DNA of 64,000 nucleotides from Massilia rhizosphaerae (lineage in GTDB: Bacteria > Pseudomonadota > Gammaproteobacteria > Burkholderiales > Burkholderiaceae_D): assembly GCF_016093545.1 (NCBI RefSeq), contig NZ_JADKYX010000010.1:157824-221823 (forward strand), read 5' to 3'. The notes beneath the pieces were generated by a model. The model worked only from the letters and a program-made list of their open reading frames with translations, ran no database searches and was not told where the DNA came from. Below are positions 1-8,332 of this stretch, piece after piece; the first letter of the stretch is position 1; each line of letters begins with the position of its first letter. Position numbers and translations under genes: made by a program.

Positions 1-1777
1 TGCGGCCGTGGCGGATGTCGTAGTCCATCATCGGCGGCAACTGAGACTCTGCCGCCGGCCACGTCTCGACCAGCTTGCCGCCCGGGTTGTAGTCGCCGAA
101 CAGCACTTGCGCCAGCGCCGTGCCCTGGTCCTGCGACGCGTGCGCCATCTGCACGATCGCGGGCACGTGTTCCTTGGCCCAGTTGATCGTGAACGGGAAG
201 CTCGACACCAGCACCATCACCGTATGCGGGTTGGCGGCCAGCACCTGCTTGACGAGACCTTCCTGCGCCAGCGCCAGCGACTCGCGGTCGCGCCCCTCGC
301 GGCCGTCGCCCGGGTCGGCGCAGGGCTTGGTGCCGGCATCCGTCCACTCGTGCGCCATGTTCGGGCCGCACGTCGGGTCGTTGCCGACGACGACGATGGC
401 CACGTCGGCCTCGCGCGCCGCCTTCACGGCCGCGCCGTTCGCGTTGTCGAACGCGTAGTCGACCTGCACGTCCGGGCCCACGGCGGCCTTGATGCCGGCC
501 AGCGCCGTCACCTTGTGCGGCGGGACGCCGCCATACCAGTCCCAGTGCACGCTGTCCGCGTGGGGGCCGATCACGGCGATGCGCTTGATACCCTTCTTCG
601 CGAGCGGCAGCGCGTGGCCGTCGTTCTTCATCAGCACGATGGATTCCAGCGCCATGCGCAGCGACACCGCCTGGTGCGCCGCGCCGTCCCACGGCGCCGG
701 GCCGTCCTTGATGGCGGCATACGGGTTGCCGGCCGGCGGGTCGATCAATCCCAGCTTGATCGTCGTGCGGAACTTGCGGGCCAGCGCCTCGTCCAGGTCG
801 GCGACGGTGATGGTGCCGTCCTTCAGTGCGGCGTGCAGCTCGTCCCGGTATTTGTCGAGGTACTGGTTGACGCCGGCCTTCAGGGCCGCGACGGCCGCTT
901 CCTTCTGGTTCGGATACCGTTTATACAGTTTCACCAGCGTACTGATGGCGCCGCCGTCGCTCGAGATCACGTCCGCGCCCCACTGCTTGATCACGATGCT
1001 GCGCAGCACCGGGTTCACGTCCATCGGCGTCCCGTTCCAGGCGTTGTACGACGCCATCAGGGCGCGCGCCCCGCCCTCCTGGAACGCCATGCGGAACGGG
1101 GCCGCATAGTATTCGTGGAACAGGCGCTCGTCGAAATTGGACGACGAGTTGCCGCGCCCGTTCTCGTTGCTGTTGGCGAGGAAGTGCTTCAGCAGCGCGG
1201 CGCCGCGCCAGTATTTCGGGTCGTCGCCCTGGATGCCGCGCGCGAACGCGGTGGCCATCGTCCCGACGAGGAACGGGTCTTCGCCGTACACCTCTTCGCT
1301 GCGGCCCCAGCGCGGGTCGCGCGCAAGATCCGCCTGCGGGCCCCATTGCATCAGCATCGGATGCTTGTACCGGGTGCTTTGCGTGATGTAGCGCGCCTCC
1401 GTCGACTGCACGGCGCCGGCCTGGCGCACGAGGTCCGGGTCCCAGGTCGCGCCCATGCCGGGCGGCTGCGGGAATTGCGTCGTCGTGATCGGCTCGCGCT
1501 GGCGCTTGGATTCGCCGCGCTGGACGAGGCCGTGGATGCCCTCGGTGGCGCCGAAGCTGAGGATGCCGAGGCGCGGCACGCCGGAATCCGGCGACAGCGC
1601 GGCGATCTTTTCGTCGGGCGTCATCAGCGAGAGGATGTTGGCGATGCGCTGCTGCGGGGCCAGGTGCGGGTCCTGGAACGGGTACGTGGCCGCCCCCGCC
1701 GGCACGGCGGCCGCGAAACACAGGGCGAGCGCCAGGGCCGCAGTCCGCGTCGGATGCGTCGGGATGTTCGTCTGCAT
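1..1777 (-). CDS. GH3 beta-glycosidase (beta-glucosidase/xylosidase type), 3' end cut off by window
   Basis: This secreted glycoside hydrolase family 3 enzyme would release terminal beta-linked sugars from oligosaccharides. The 592 codons visible start with a signal peptide (MQTNIP, then a hydrophobic stretch ending near AGAA). The (alpha/beta)8 domain follows. The segment ISSDGGAI places the family nucleophile at about D274, after GADV. The GH3 C-terminal domain (IAVIGPHADS, then IVVVGNDPTCGP) is present and the frame is still open at base 1, so the end, perhaps with a fibronectin-III tail, lies outside. The ATG at 1777 has GGAGA seven bases upstream. The gene diverges from the halogenase gene, with LacI-like palindromes between. 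Family assignment is firm; the substrate is not determined. Confidence 0.93.
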   Translation of the reverse strand, partial: MQTNIPTHPTRTAALALALCFAAAVPAGAATYPFQDPHLAPQQRIANILSLMTPDEKIAALSPDSGVPRLGILSFGATEGIHGLVQRGESKRQREPITTTQFPQPPGMGATWDPDLVRQAGAVQSTEARYITQSTRYKHPMLMQWGPQADLARDPRWGRSEEVYGEDPFLVGTMATAFARGIQGDDPKYWRGAALLKHFLANSNENGRGNSSSNFDERLFHEYYAAPFRMAFQEGGARALMASYNAWNGTPMDVNPVLRSIVIKQWGADVISSDGGAISTLVKLYKRYPNQKEAAVAALKAGVNQYLDKYRDELHAALKDGTITVADLDEALARKFRTTIKLGLIDPPAGNPYAAIKDGPAPWDGAAHQAVSLRMALESIVLMKNDGHALPLAKKGIKRIAVIGPHADSVHWDWYGGVPPHKVTALAGIKAAVGPDVQVDYAFDNANGAAVKAAREADVAIVVVGNDPTCGPNMAHEWTDAGTKPCADPGDGREGRDRESLALAQEGLVKQVLAANPHTVMVLVSSFPFTINWAKEHVPAIVQMAHASQDQGTALAQVLFGDYNPGGKLVETWPAAESQLPPMMDYDIRHGR

Positions 1778-1800
1778 GGTGTCTCCTTCGATAACGTTTT

Positions 1801-1848
1801 TGTTAGCGCGAACATCGACATGATAACCCAGCGTTGAAACCGTTTTCA
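1801..1848. promoter_or_regulatory. Two LacI-family-like operator palindromes between GH3 and halogenase genes
   Basis: Two 14-base near-palindromes lie in the 164-bp divergent gap. TGTTAGCGCGAACA at 1801-1814 differs by one base from TGTTAGCGCTAACA. TGAAACCGTTTTCA at 1835-1848 matches its own reverse complement at 12 of 14 positions. Both carry the central CG and the TG...CA ends typical of LacI-type sites. The position suggests joint control of both genes by a sugar-responsive repressor, which is not encoded in this window. Confidence 0.5.
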
Positions 1849-1941
1849 CAACATTCCGTGAAAACTTGCTGTCCGGCGCTAAAAGTTTCTTGCGCGCCGC
1901 AAACGCGTCTGTACAATCGCTGTGCATATGGAGGAGACAGC

Positions 1942-3417
1942 ATGACTTACGAACGCATCGTGGTCCTGGGCGGCGGCACGGCCGGCTGGATGACCGCGGC
2001 CGCCCTCGCCACGGGGCTGAGAAACACGGTGGTGGAACTGGTGGAATCGGAAGAGATCGCCACGGTCGGCGTCGGCGAAGCCACGTTCCCATCGATCCGC
2101 GCCTATCACCAGATCCTCGGCATCTCCGAAGCCGACTTCCTGCGCGCCACCAACGGCACGTTCAAGCTGGGCATCAAGTTCCGCGACTGGCGCGTGCGCG
2201 GCGAGGACTACTATCACACCTTCGGCAACTTCGGCCAGCTGGACGGCTCCGACGCCCTGTGGGGCCAGTACCGCCGCCACGTGAACGCGGGCCTGGGATC
2301 GTTCGGCGAACAATGCCTGCCCACCGTGATGGCGATGCACGACCGCTTCTGCGCGCCCGGCCAGGACGCCGCGGCCTTCAACTACGCCTACCACTTCGAC
2401 GCCAACCTGTATGCCCGCTTCCTGCGCGACCTCGCGATGGCGCGCGGCGTACGCCGCACGGAGGGCAAGGTCGTCGACGTGACGCGCAAGGCCGACGGCG
2501 GCGTGGCGGCGCTCAAGCTGGACGGCGGCCGCGACGTCAAGGCCGACCTGTTCATCGATTGCTCCGGTTTCGCCTCGCTGCTGCTGGGCCGCACCTTGGA
2601 AGAGCCGTTCGTCGACTTTTCGCGCTGGCTGCCGGTCGACCGCGCGTGGGCCTGCCCATCCGCGCCCGTCGGCGAGGACCTGACGCCCTACACCCGCGCG
2701 ACGGCGCTGACGGCCGGCTGGGCGTGGCGCATTCCGCTGCAGGACCGCATCGGCAACGGCCACGTGTTTTCCACCCGCTTCATCGACGAGGACGCGGCGC
2801 GCGAGGAACTGCTGCGCCAGATGGACGGCGAGCCGCTGGCCGAGCCGCGCCTGCTGCGTTTCACGACGGGCCACCGCGCCCGCTTCTGGTCGCACAACGT
2901 CGTCGGCATCGGCCTGTCGACGGGCTTCCTGGAACCGCTCGAATCGACCAGCATCTACCTCGTGCAGGCCGGCATCGGCCGCCTGATGCCGCTGCTGCAG
3001 CGGGGCGGCGCGGTCCCGCCGGCGGCCGTCGAGGACTACAACACGGGCCTCGTGCGCCAGTTCGAGCGCATCCGCGACTTCATCCTGATGCACTACTGCC
3101 TGACGGCCCGGCGCGACACGCCGTTCTGGAACGCGATGGCGGAAGTGGAGCTGCCGGAGACGCTGGCGTACAAGCTGCACGCCTGGCGCCAGACGGGCGC
3201 ACTGGTCCAGTACGACGAGGAAGGATTCGACGGCCACAGCTGGCTCGCGATCCACGCCGGCATGCAGCACTGGCCGCAGCGCACCGATCCGACGCAGACG
3301 CAGATTCCCGTCGAGAAGTCGCTCGAATGGGTGCGCGAGCGCGAGCGCCAGCTCGCAGCCGCCGTCGCGCCGCTGCCCACGCACCAGGCCTATCTGGCGC
3401 ACGTGCTGGGCGCTTAA
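1942..3417 (+). CDS. Flavin-dependent tryptophan-halogenase family protein
   Basis: A 491-residue protein of the FAD-dependent halogenase family (PrnA-like). The N-terminal FAD loop is GGGTAGW (residues 10-16). The catalytic lysine is at K79 in FKLGIKF, the same number as in PrnA. The signature WxWxIP is intact as WAWRIP (260-265). A Glu-Ser pair in EPLESTS (E334, S335) matches the PrnA position that positions the substrate. The ATG at 1942 follows GGAGGAGA-like sequence; upstream in-frame codons lack a ribosome site. Such genes are common beside TonB receptor and glycosidase loci in Proteobacteria, where no substrate is established. No partner flavin reductase is visible nearby. It faces GH3 across LacI-like sites, suggesting sugar-linked expression. 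Confidence 0.9.
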   Translation: MTYERIVVLGGGTAGWMTAAALATGLRNTVVELVESEEIATVGVGEATFPSIRAYHQILGISEADFLRATNGTFKLGIKFRDWRVRGEDYYHTFGNFGQLDGSDALWGQYRRHVNAGLGSFGEQCLPTVMAMHDRFCAPGQDAAAFNYAYHFDANLYARFLRDLAMARGVRRTEGKVVDVTRKADGGVAALKLDGGRDVKADLFIDCSGFASLLLGRTLEEPFVDFSRWLPVDRAWACPSAPVGEDLTPYTRATALTAGWAWRIPLQDRIGNGHVFSTRFIDEDAAREELLRQMDGEPLAEPRLLRFTTGHRARFWSHNVVGIGLSTGFLEPLESTSIYLVQAGIGRLMPLLQRGGAVPPAAVEDYNTGLVRQFERIRDFILMHYCLTARRDTPFWNAMAEVELPETLAYKLHAWRQTGALVQYDEEGFDGHSWLAIHAGMQHWPQRTDPTQTQIPVEKSLEWVRERERQLAAAVAPLPTHQAYLAHVLGA

Positions 3418-3560
3418 TCGGCGGCCAGGCCTTCCAGGCGCGCGCACGGCAGACCAGCCGTCGCCCCCCGCATCCGGCGCGCCCTTCTTCCCGGGGCGCG
3501 CCCCTCCCCGCCCCGGACGCTGAGCCGTCCGCGCGGCTCCGCACTTGCGAAAAATGCCAT
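3418..3560. terminator. GC-rich hairpins downstream of the halogenase gene
   Basis: Two strong stems follow the halogenase stop. GGCGCGCCC (3476-3484) pairs with GGGCGCGCC (3494-3502), and CGGACG (3514-3519) pairs with CGTCCG (3526-3531). Neither is followed by a clear T run, so intrinsic termination is only a suggestion. No coding signal is seen in this part of the 303-bp gap (3418-3720). Confidence 0.4.
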
Positions 3561-3590
3561 CGTCGACAAAGGCAATACGGTTTTCCTTAT

Positions 3591-3720
3591 AGTGGTTATT
3601 CACAACTCGCATGACCTGCTGCCGGCCATCGGCTCTAAGCTTCCAGTCTCATAACGACGAGACACCCCGGCGACGCGCCCGCGCGGCGCGTCGATGGGCC
3701 ATAACACAGGAGCAGACGCC
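3591..3720 (+). promoter_or_regulatory. Structured 5' leader of the purine permease gene; riboswitch candidate
   Basis: The last 130 bases before the permease start hold several possible stems. GAC-c-TG (3613-3618) can pair with CAGTC (3644-3648) around an inner hairpin GCCG/CGGC (3621-3633). GTCTC (3646-3650) can instead pair with GAGAC (3659-3663). The two pairings share bases 3646-3648, so they exclude each other. A perfect 9-bp stem CGACGCGCC/GGCGCGTCG (3671-3693) follows just before the ribosome site AGGAG. Mutually exclusive stems ahead of an NCS2 purine transporter suggest a purine-sensing leader, possibly like the xanthine (NMT1) class. I could not match it to a known consensus. Confidence 0.4.
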
Positions 3721-5109
3721 ATGTCCCAGCCTCAAATCCAGCGCGTAGCACGCGTGGATGCCTTCACGTCGAGCCAGCCCGCCGGCGGCAAAATCGACCA
3801 CTACTTCCAGATCTCGGCGCGCGGCAGCACGCAGCGGCGCGAAGTCGTCGCCGGCGTCACGACCTTCCTGGCCATGGTGTATTCCGTGTTCGTCGTGCCG
3901 GGCATGCTGGGCCAGGCCGGCTTCGACGTCAGCGCCGTATTCGTCGCCGTATGCCTGACCGCGGCATTCGGTTCGCTGCTGATGGGCCTGTGGGCGCGGC
4001 TGCCGATCGCCGTCGGCTGCGCCATCTCGCTGACCGCCTTCACCGCCTTCGGTCTCGTGCTCGGCAAGGGACTCAGCCCCGCCGTCGCGCTGGGCGCCGT
4101 GTTCCTGATGGGCGTGATCTTCACGGCGATTTCCGTGACGGGCGTGCGCTCGTGGATCCTGCAGAACCTGCCGTCCGGCGTCGCGCACGGCACCGGCGTG
4201 GGCATCGGCCTGTTCCTGCTGATGATCGCGTCCAGCGACGTCGGCCTCGTCGTCAAGAACGCCGGCGCCGGCCTGCCGGTGGCGCTGGGCCACGTCACCG
4301 CGTTCCCGGTGGTGATGAGCATCGTCGGGCTGGCCGCCATCTTCGGCCTGGAACAGCGCAAGGTGCCGGGCGGGATCCTGCTGGTGGTGATCGCGATTTC
4401 CGTCTTCGGCCTGGCGTTCGACCCCAAGGTGCACTTCACCGGCGTGTTCGCGTGGCCGCAGCTCAGCAGCCCGGGCCACGCGTCGCTGATCGGCGCGATG
4501 GACGTCAAGGGCGCGTTGAGCATGGCCGTGCTGCCCAGCGTGCTGGCGCTCGTGATGACCGCCGTGTTCGACGCCACCGGCACCATCCGCGCCGTCGCGG
4601 CCCAAGCCGGCCAGGTCGACGCGAAGGGCTATATCCACAACGGCGGCAAGGCGCTGACGGCCGATTCGCTGAGTTCCATCTTCTCCAGCCTCGTGGGCGG
4701 CGCGCCCGCCGCGGCCTACATCGAATCCGGCGTCGGCACCGCCGCCGGCGCCAAGACCGGCCTGACCGCCGTCGTCGTCGGACTGCTGTTCCTCGGCCTG
4801 ATCTTCTTCTCGCCGCTGGCCGGCCTGGTGCCGTCGTACGCCACCGCGCCGGCGCTGATGTACGTCGGCCTGCTGTTGCTGAGCAGCGTCGCGCACATGA
4901 AGATGGACGACAAGCTGGATGCGCTGGCCGGCCTGGTGTGCGCCGTGTTCATCCTGCTGACCTGCAATATCGTCACCGGCATCATGCTGGGCTTCTGCAC
5001 CCTCGTGATCGGCCGCCTGCTGGCCGGCGAATGGCGCAAGCTGAACTTCGGCACCGTCAGCATCGCCGTCGCGCTGGCCGTGTTCTACGCGGGCGGCTGG
5101 GCCATCTGA
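3721..5109 (+). CDS. NCS2-family purine (adenine or guanine/hypoxanthine) permease
   Basis: A 462-residue inner-membrane proton symporter of the AzgA-like branch of the NCS2 family, related to E. coli GhxP/PurP. It has about 12 to 14 hydrophobic segments after a short cytoplasmic N-terminus. Family landmarks seen are [14 protein letters not shown] near residue 40, [10 protein letters not shown] in the middle, and the substrate-site region [22 protein letters not shown] near residue 330. The ATG at 3721 has ACAGGAGC nine bases upstream. Its stop abuts the stop of the convergent NTF2-like gene with no gap. A structured leader precedes it. Which purine it carries cannot be read from the sequence. 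Confidence 0.9.
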   Translation: MSQPQIQRVARVDAFTSSQPAGGKIDHYFQISARGSTQRREVVAGVTTFLAMVYSVFVVPGMLGQAGFDVSAVFVAVCLTAAFGSLLMGLWARLPIAVGCAISLTAFTAFGLVLGKGLSPAVALGAVFLMGVIFTAISVTGVRSWILQNLPSGVAHGTGVGIGLFLLMIASSDVGLVVKNAGAGLPVALGHVTAFPVVMSIVGLAAIFGLEQRKVPGGILLVVIAISVFGLAFDPKVHFTGVFAWPQLSSPGHASLIGAMDVKGALSMAVLPSVLALVMTAVFDATGTIRAVAAQAGQVDAKGYIHNGGKALTADSLSSIFSSLVGGAPAAAYIESGVGTAAGAKTGLTAVVVGLLFLGLIFFSPLAGLVPSYATAPALMYVGLLLLSSVAHMKMDDKLDALAGLVCAVFILLTCNIVTGIMLGFCTLVIGRLLAGEWRKLNFGTVSIAVALAVFYAGGWAI

Positions 5110-5490
5110 TCAGAACATCCCGTCCCGGTTCGCCATCGGGACGGGCGCCGGCTGGGCGATGTCCCACATCTCGGCGATGCGGCCCGCCTCGAAACGCAGG
5201 ATGTGGACGATCGCCAGTTCCACGCCTCCCTCTTCCATGACGGCGCGCGAATGCACGGCCACCAGCGGGCCTTCGGCGATCGCGCGTTGCACCTCGAACA
5301 CCATGTGCGGGAACCGTGCCGCGTTTTCCTTCATCGCAGCCTGCAGCGACGCGCTGTCCGCCGCGAAATGGGGATTGTGGTGCCGGAAACCCGGCGCCGC
5401 GTAGCGCGCGAACGCGTCGTCGACCTTCCCGCAAGCGGTCAACCGCAGGAAGTCGATTGCCGTTTCTTTCAGTGTGATCGTGTCGCTCAT
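5110..5490 (-). CDS. NTF2-like/SnoaL-type small protein
   Basis: A 126-residue soluble protein with the cone-shaped NTF2-like fold inferred from its pattern: an N-terminal helix (ETAIDFLRLTACGKVDDAF), the segment FRHHNPHFAADSASL, and late beta strands with LAIVHILRFEAGRIAEMWD. Such proteins include polyketide cyclases, isomerases and many of unknown activity. The HHNPHF segment resembles SnoaL-like proteins annotated as ester- or ether-bond related, but no reaction can be assigned. The ATG at 5490 has GGAGACCGCC upstream. It is convergent with the permease gene and abuts it. Confidence 0.75.
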   Translation of the reverse strand: MSDTITLKETAIDFLRLTACGKVDDAFARYAAPGFRHHNPHFAADSASLQAAMKENAARFPHMVFEVQRAIAEGPLVAVHSRAVMEEGGVELAIVHILRFEAGRIAEMWDIAQPAPVPMANRDGMF

Positions 5491-5632
5491 GGCGGTCTCC
5501 TTGTCGTATGCCGTCCGGAATCGTGCCACCACCGGGGCGCCGGGACAAGGGGCGGGCCGTCCCGACCGTATCGTACGCCGGGTCTTGACGAAATTGTGTA
5601 ATCTAAGTGACAACTTCCCACAGGAGAACATC

Positions 5633-6010
5633 ATGAAAGCCACCACCATTTCGAGCATCATGCTTGCCGTCGCCGTGCTGGTGACCGGTTGCCACAAGGC
5701 CGAGGACAAGGACGGCATGGGTCCGGCCCAATCCGCCGGCAAGGCCATCGACGACGCGGGCGCCAAGGCCGCCGCCGAGTCGAAGGAAGCCGCCGCCAAC
5801 GCCAACGCCGCCGCCGAACAGGCGGGCGAGAATGCCAAGGTCGCGGCCGACCGCGCCGGCGACAAGGTGCAGCAGGCAGGCGCCGAGGTGCGCCAGGAAT
5901 CGCACGAAGCGGCGCAGGACGTGAAGGAAGGCGCGAAGGACGCGACGGCCGCCACGGGCCGCGGCCTGGAACGCGCCGGCGAGAAAATGCAGAACGCGGC
6001 AGGCAAGTAA
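5633..6010 (+). CDS. Small alanine-rich lipoprotein with helical repeats
   Basis: A 125-residue lipoprotein. Residues 1-20 form a signal peptide ending in the lipobox LVTGC, so Cys20 would be lipidated and the protein anchored in the membrane. The mature part is almost entirely Ala/Glu/Lys/Asp/Gln and shows an 11-residue-like periodicity (for example AGENAKVAADRAGDKVQQAG), as in LEA or apolipoprotein-type amphipathic helices. Related small proteins are often envelope-stress or desiccation factors, but nothing here proves that. The ATG at 5633 follows CAGGAGAACATC. A phosphoesterase gene follows 44 bases later. Confidence 0.8.
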   Translation: MKATTISSIMLAVAVLVTGCHKAEDKDGMGPAQSAGKAIDDAGAKAAAESKEAAANANAAAEQAGENAKVAADRAGDKVQQAGAEVRQESHEAAQDVKEGAKDATAATGRGLERAGEKMQNAAGK

Positions 6011-6054
6011 CGAACGGGACCGGGGCCACGCGTCGGAGAAGGTATACTCGCCGG

Positions 6055-6873
6055 ATGCGCATCCAGCTTTTCTCCGACCTCCATCTCGAACGCGACCCCG
6101 GGTTCCAGCCGACCATCTTCGCCGACACGGACGTCGTCGTGCTGGCCGGCGACATCGGTTCCTACCAGGCCCGCTCGCGCCTCGCCACCGACGACTTCGG
6201 CCTCGCGCGCTTCGCGCCCCGCCATACGGGCGCCAGCGCGCGCGTGCTGTACGTGCCCGGCAACCACGAATTCGACGGCCTCGACTTCGACGCCACGATG
6301 GCGCGCCTGCGCGACACCTGCGCCGCGCTGGACATCACGTGGCTCGACCGCGCGACCGTGACGATCGGCGGCGTGCGCTTCATCGGCACCACGCTGTGGG
6401 CCGATTTCGACGCGCTCGCCGCCGGCGAGACCGACATCGGGCGCCAGCTCAAGCAGCGCGAAAAAGCCTTCCGCGCCGCGAATTACTACCTGAGCGGGAA
6501 CACGACGCTGGTGGACGGCGCGCCGCTGCTGGCCGAGGGCCAGCGCGAGCTGGCGTTCGCCTGCCAGGCCTGGCTGCGCGACGCGCTGGCCACGCCCTTC
6601 GACGGCACCACGATCGCCGTCACGCACTACGCCCCGACCTTGCGCAGCGCCGATCCGCGCTACGGCATCACGCCCGGCACGGCGGGCTTCTGCAATGCGC
6701 TGGACGACCTGCTGCCGTTCGCCGACGTGTGGATGCACGGCCACCTGCACTGCGCGAACGACTACGTCGTCGAAGGCACGGGCTGGCGCTGCCGCGTCGT
6801 GGCCAATCCGCTCGGCTACGCCAACAAGGGCGAGCAGGCGGCGTTCCGGGAAGACCTCGTGATCGTCGTGTGA
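6055..6873 (+). CDS. Calcineurin-like metallophosphoesterase
   Basis: A 272-residue cytosolic phosphoesterase of the calcineurin-like superfamily. The five metal-binding blocks are all present: DLH (D8, H10), GDIG (D33), GNHEFD near residue 70, a lone His in VTHYAP, and GHLH near residue 228. This argues for an active dinuclear metal centre. The substrate is unknown; relatives act on phosphodiesters, nucleotides or phosphoproteins. The ATG at 6055 gives a start directly on the first beta strand (MRIQLFSD), which fits the family, though its ribosome site is weak. Confidence 0.88.
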   Translation: MRIQLFSDLHLERDPGFQPTIFADTDVVVLAGDIGSYQARSRLATDDFGLARFAPRHTGASARVLYVPGNHEFDGLDFDATMARLRDTCAALDITWLDRATVTIGGVRFIGTTLWADFDALAAGETDIGRQLKQREKAFRAANYYLSGNTTLVDGAPLLAEGQRELAFACQAWLRDALATPFDGTTIAVTHYAPTLRSADPRYGITPGTAGFCNALDDLLPFADVWMHGHLHCANDYVVEGTGWRCRVVANPLGYANKGEQAAFREDLVIVV

Positions 6874-6912
6874 CGGATCACGGCCGGCGGGCCGCCGCGA
6901 TGGACGTCGCGG

Positions 6913-8319
6913 TCAGCGCGTGCCCTGGTACATCAACGCGCTGTCGTTCAACCCGAACTTGAACTTGCGGTTCATCGCGATGATCTCCGCGCCGGCCAGC
7001 AGCGTGGGCCCGTAGCCGTGCGCCGCCTTCACGCTCGTCGGACGGTAGGCGTAGAACGCGGGATCGAACGCCATGCCCGTGCCCACGCAAATGCCTTCGA
7101 TCTGCCCGTTCGGCCGGACCTTGCTCGCCACGGCATTCCATGCCAGGTTGGCCATCGGCCCGTAGACCTGCGCGTCGACGTAGCCGCGGTCGACCGCGCG
7201 CGCGATCGCATAGGCGTAGATCGCGGTGGCCGACGTTTCCTCGTAGGTGTCCGGGCGGTCGATCAGCTGGTGCCAGAACCCATCCTTCGTCTGGTAGCTC
7301 GCGAGCCCCTTGATGTGGGCGCGCAGCTGGTCGAGGACGGCCCGGTAATCCTTGTGGTTCTTCGGCAGCACCTCCAGCACCTCGACCATCGCCATTACGG
7401 CCCAGCCGTTGGCGCGGGCCCAGTGGAACTCGGGATGGTCGCGCATGCCCTCGACATAACCGTGCATGTAGATGCCGAGGCGCGGATTGAACATGCGCTT
7501 CGAGAACTGCAGCACCTGGCGCGCCGCGTCGTCGTAGTAGCGCGCATCGCCCGTCGCCTTGCCCAGCCAGGCGATCGTGGGCACGCCCATGAACATATCG
7601 TCCAGCCACAGCGTGTCCGGCAGCGGGCGCATCTGCGCGCCGCCGTGGCCGTCCGGGCCGCCCCGCGCCAGCGTGCCGTCCTTCAGCCGGTAATCCTTCT
7701 TCGTGACGAAGTCGCCGCAGATCGCGATCATCTGCGTGTAGTCGACGGGCGACCCGCCGAGCTTCGCTTCGAGGAAGCTATGGCACAAGGCGCCGGCGTC
7801 GTCCAGCGCGTGCGGATTCAGGAAGCTCTTGATCGGGGCCGCCGCATGCGCCGGGTCGGCCTGGACGAGCGGCAGGTAGGTCTTCGTCAACCGGGCCAGC
7901 AGGCGGTGCCGGGCGATGGCGTAGTCCGTGTAGCGGCGGTCGCCCGTGGCGGCGCCGGCCGCCAGCATGCCGGTGTAGGTCACGCCCCATTCGTAGCTCG
8001 TCAGGCGGAAGTCGCCCGGCTTCAGGATGGCGTTCGGGTCCGGCCGGGACAGGTCCGTCATCGGCGCGCCCGTGCGCTGGTCGATCACCTCGGCCGGCGT
8101 GACCTTGTCCAGGTAGGCGAACACGCGGTCCAGCACGGCCTTGACCTCGGCCGCGTCCATCGCGCGGTACGGCGTCGGGTAGTGCACTTGCAGCGCGTGC
8201 AGCATGGCGTCCGCCGGCGCCGGTCCCTGTTCCTGCGGGGCCGGGGCCTGCTGGGCATGCGCGTGCAGCGCGATCGCGGCGGCCAGCGCCAGCACGCACC
8301 GCGGCATCGATAACTTCAT
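6913..8319 (-). CDS. GH105 unsaturated rhamnogalacturonyl/galacturonyl hydrolase
   Basis: A 468-residue secreted enzyme (signal peptide about 1-22, ending HAHA) of the GH88/GH105 (alpha/alpha)6 barrel group, related to YteR. It would remove the unsaturated galacturonate left at the non-reducing end by rhamnogalacturonan lyase. The segment HALDDAGALCHSF carries the acidic pair D173-D174 expected for the catalytic aspartate. LWLDDMFMGVP and RANGWAVMAM are further barrel landmarks. It is the last gene of a three-gene minus-strand run with the tandem acetylesterase and the DUF6250-like protein, starting 13 bases after the latter ends. The ATG at 8319 has AGGAGACGC upstream. Confidence 0.88.
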   Translation of the reverse strand: MKLSMPRCVLALAAAIALHAHAQQAPAPQEQGPAPADAMLHALQVHYPTPYRAMDAAEVKAVLDRVFAYLDKVTPAEVIDQRTGAPMTDLSRPDPNAILKPGDFRLTSYEWGVTYTGMLAAGAATGDRRYTDYAIARHRLLARLTKTYLPLVQADPAHAAAPIKSFLNPHALDDAGALCHSFLEAKLGGSPVDYTQMIAICGDFVTKKDYRLKDGTLARGGPDGHGGAQMRPLPDTLWLDDMFMGVPTIAWLGKATGDARYYDDAARQVLQFSKRMFNPRLGIYMHGYVEGMRDHPEFHWARANGWAVMAMVEVLEVLPKNHKDYRAVLDQLRAHIKGLASYQTKDGFWHQLIDRPDTYEETSATAIYAYAIARAVDRGYVDAQVYGPMANLAWNAVASKVRPNGQIEGICVGTGMAFDPAFYAYRPTSVKAAHGYGPTLLAGAEIIAMNRKFKFGLNDSALMYQGTR

Positions 8320-8332
8320 CCAGCGTCTCCTG

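Noticed and set aside
8..1837. Long plus-strand open frame opposite GH3
   Set aside because: It is Arg/His/Val-rich low-complexity protein antisense to a clear GH3 enzyme; a high-GC shadow frame.
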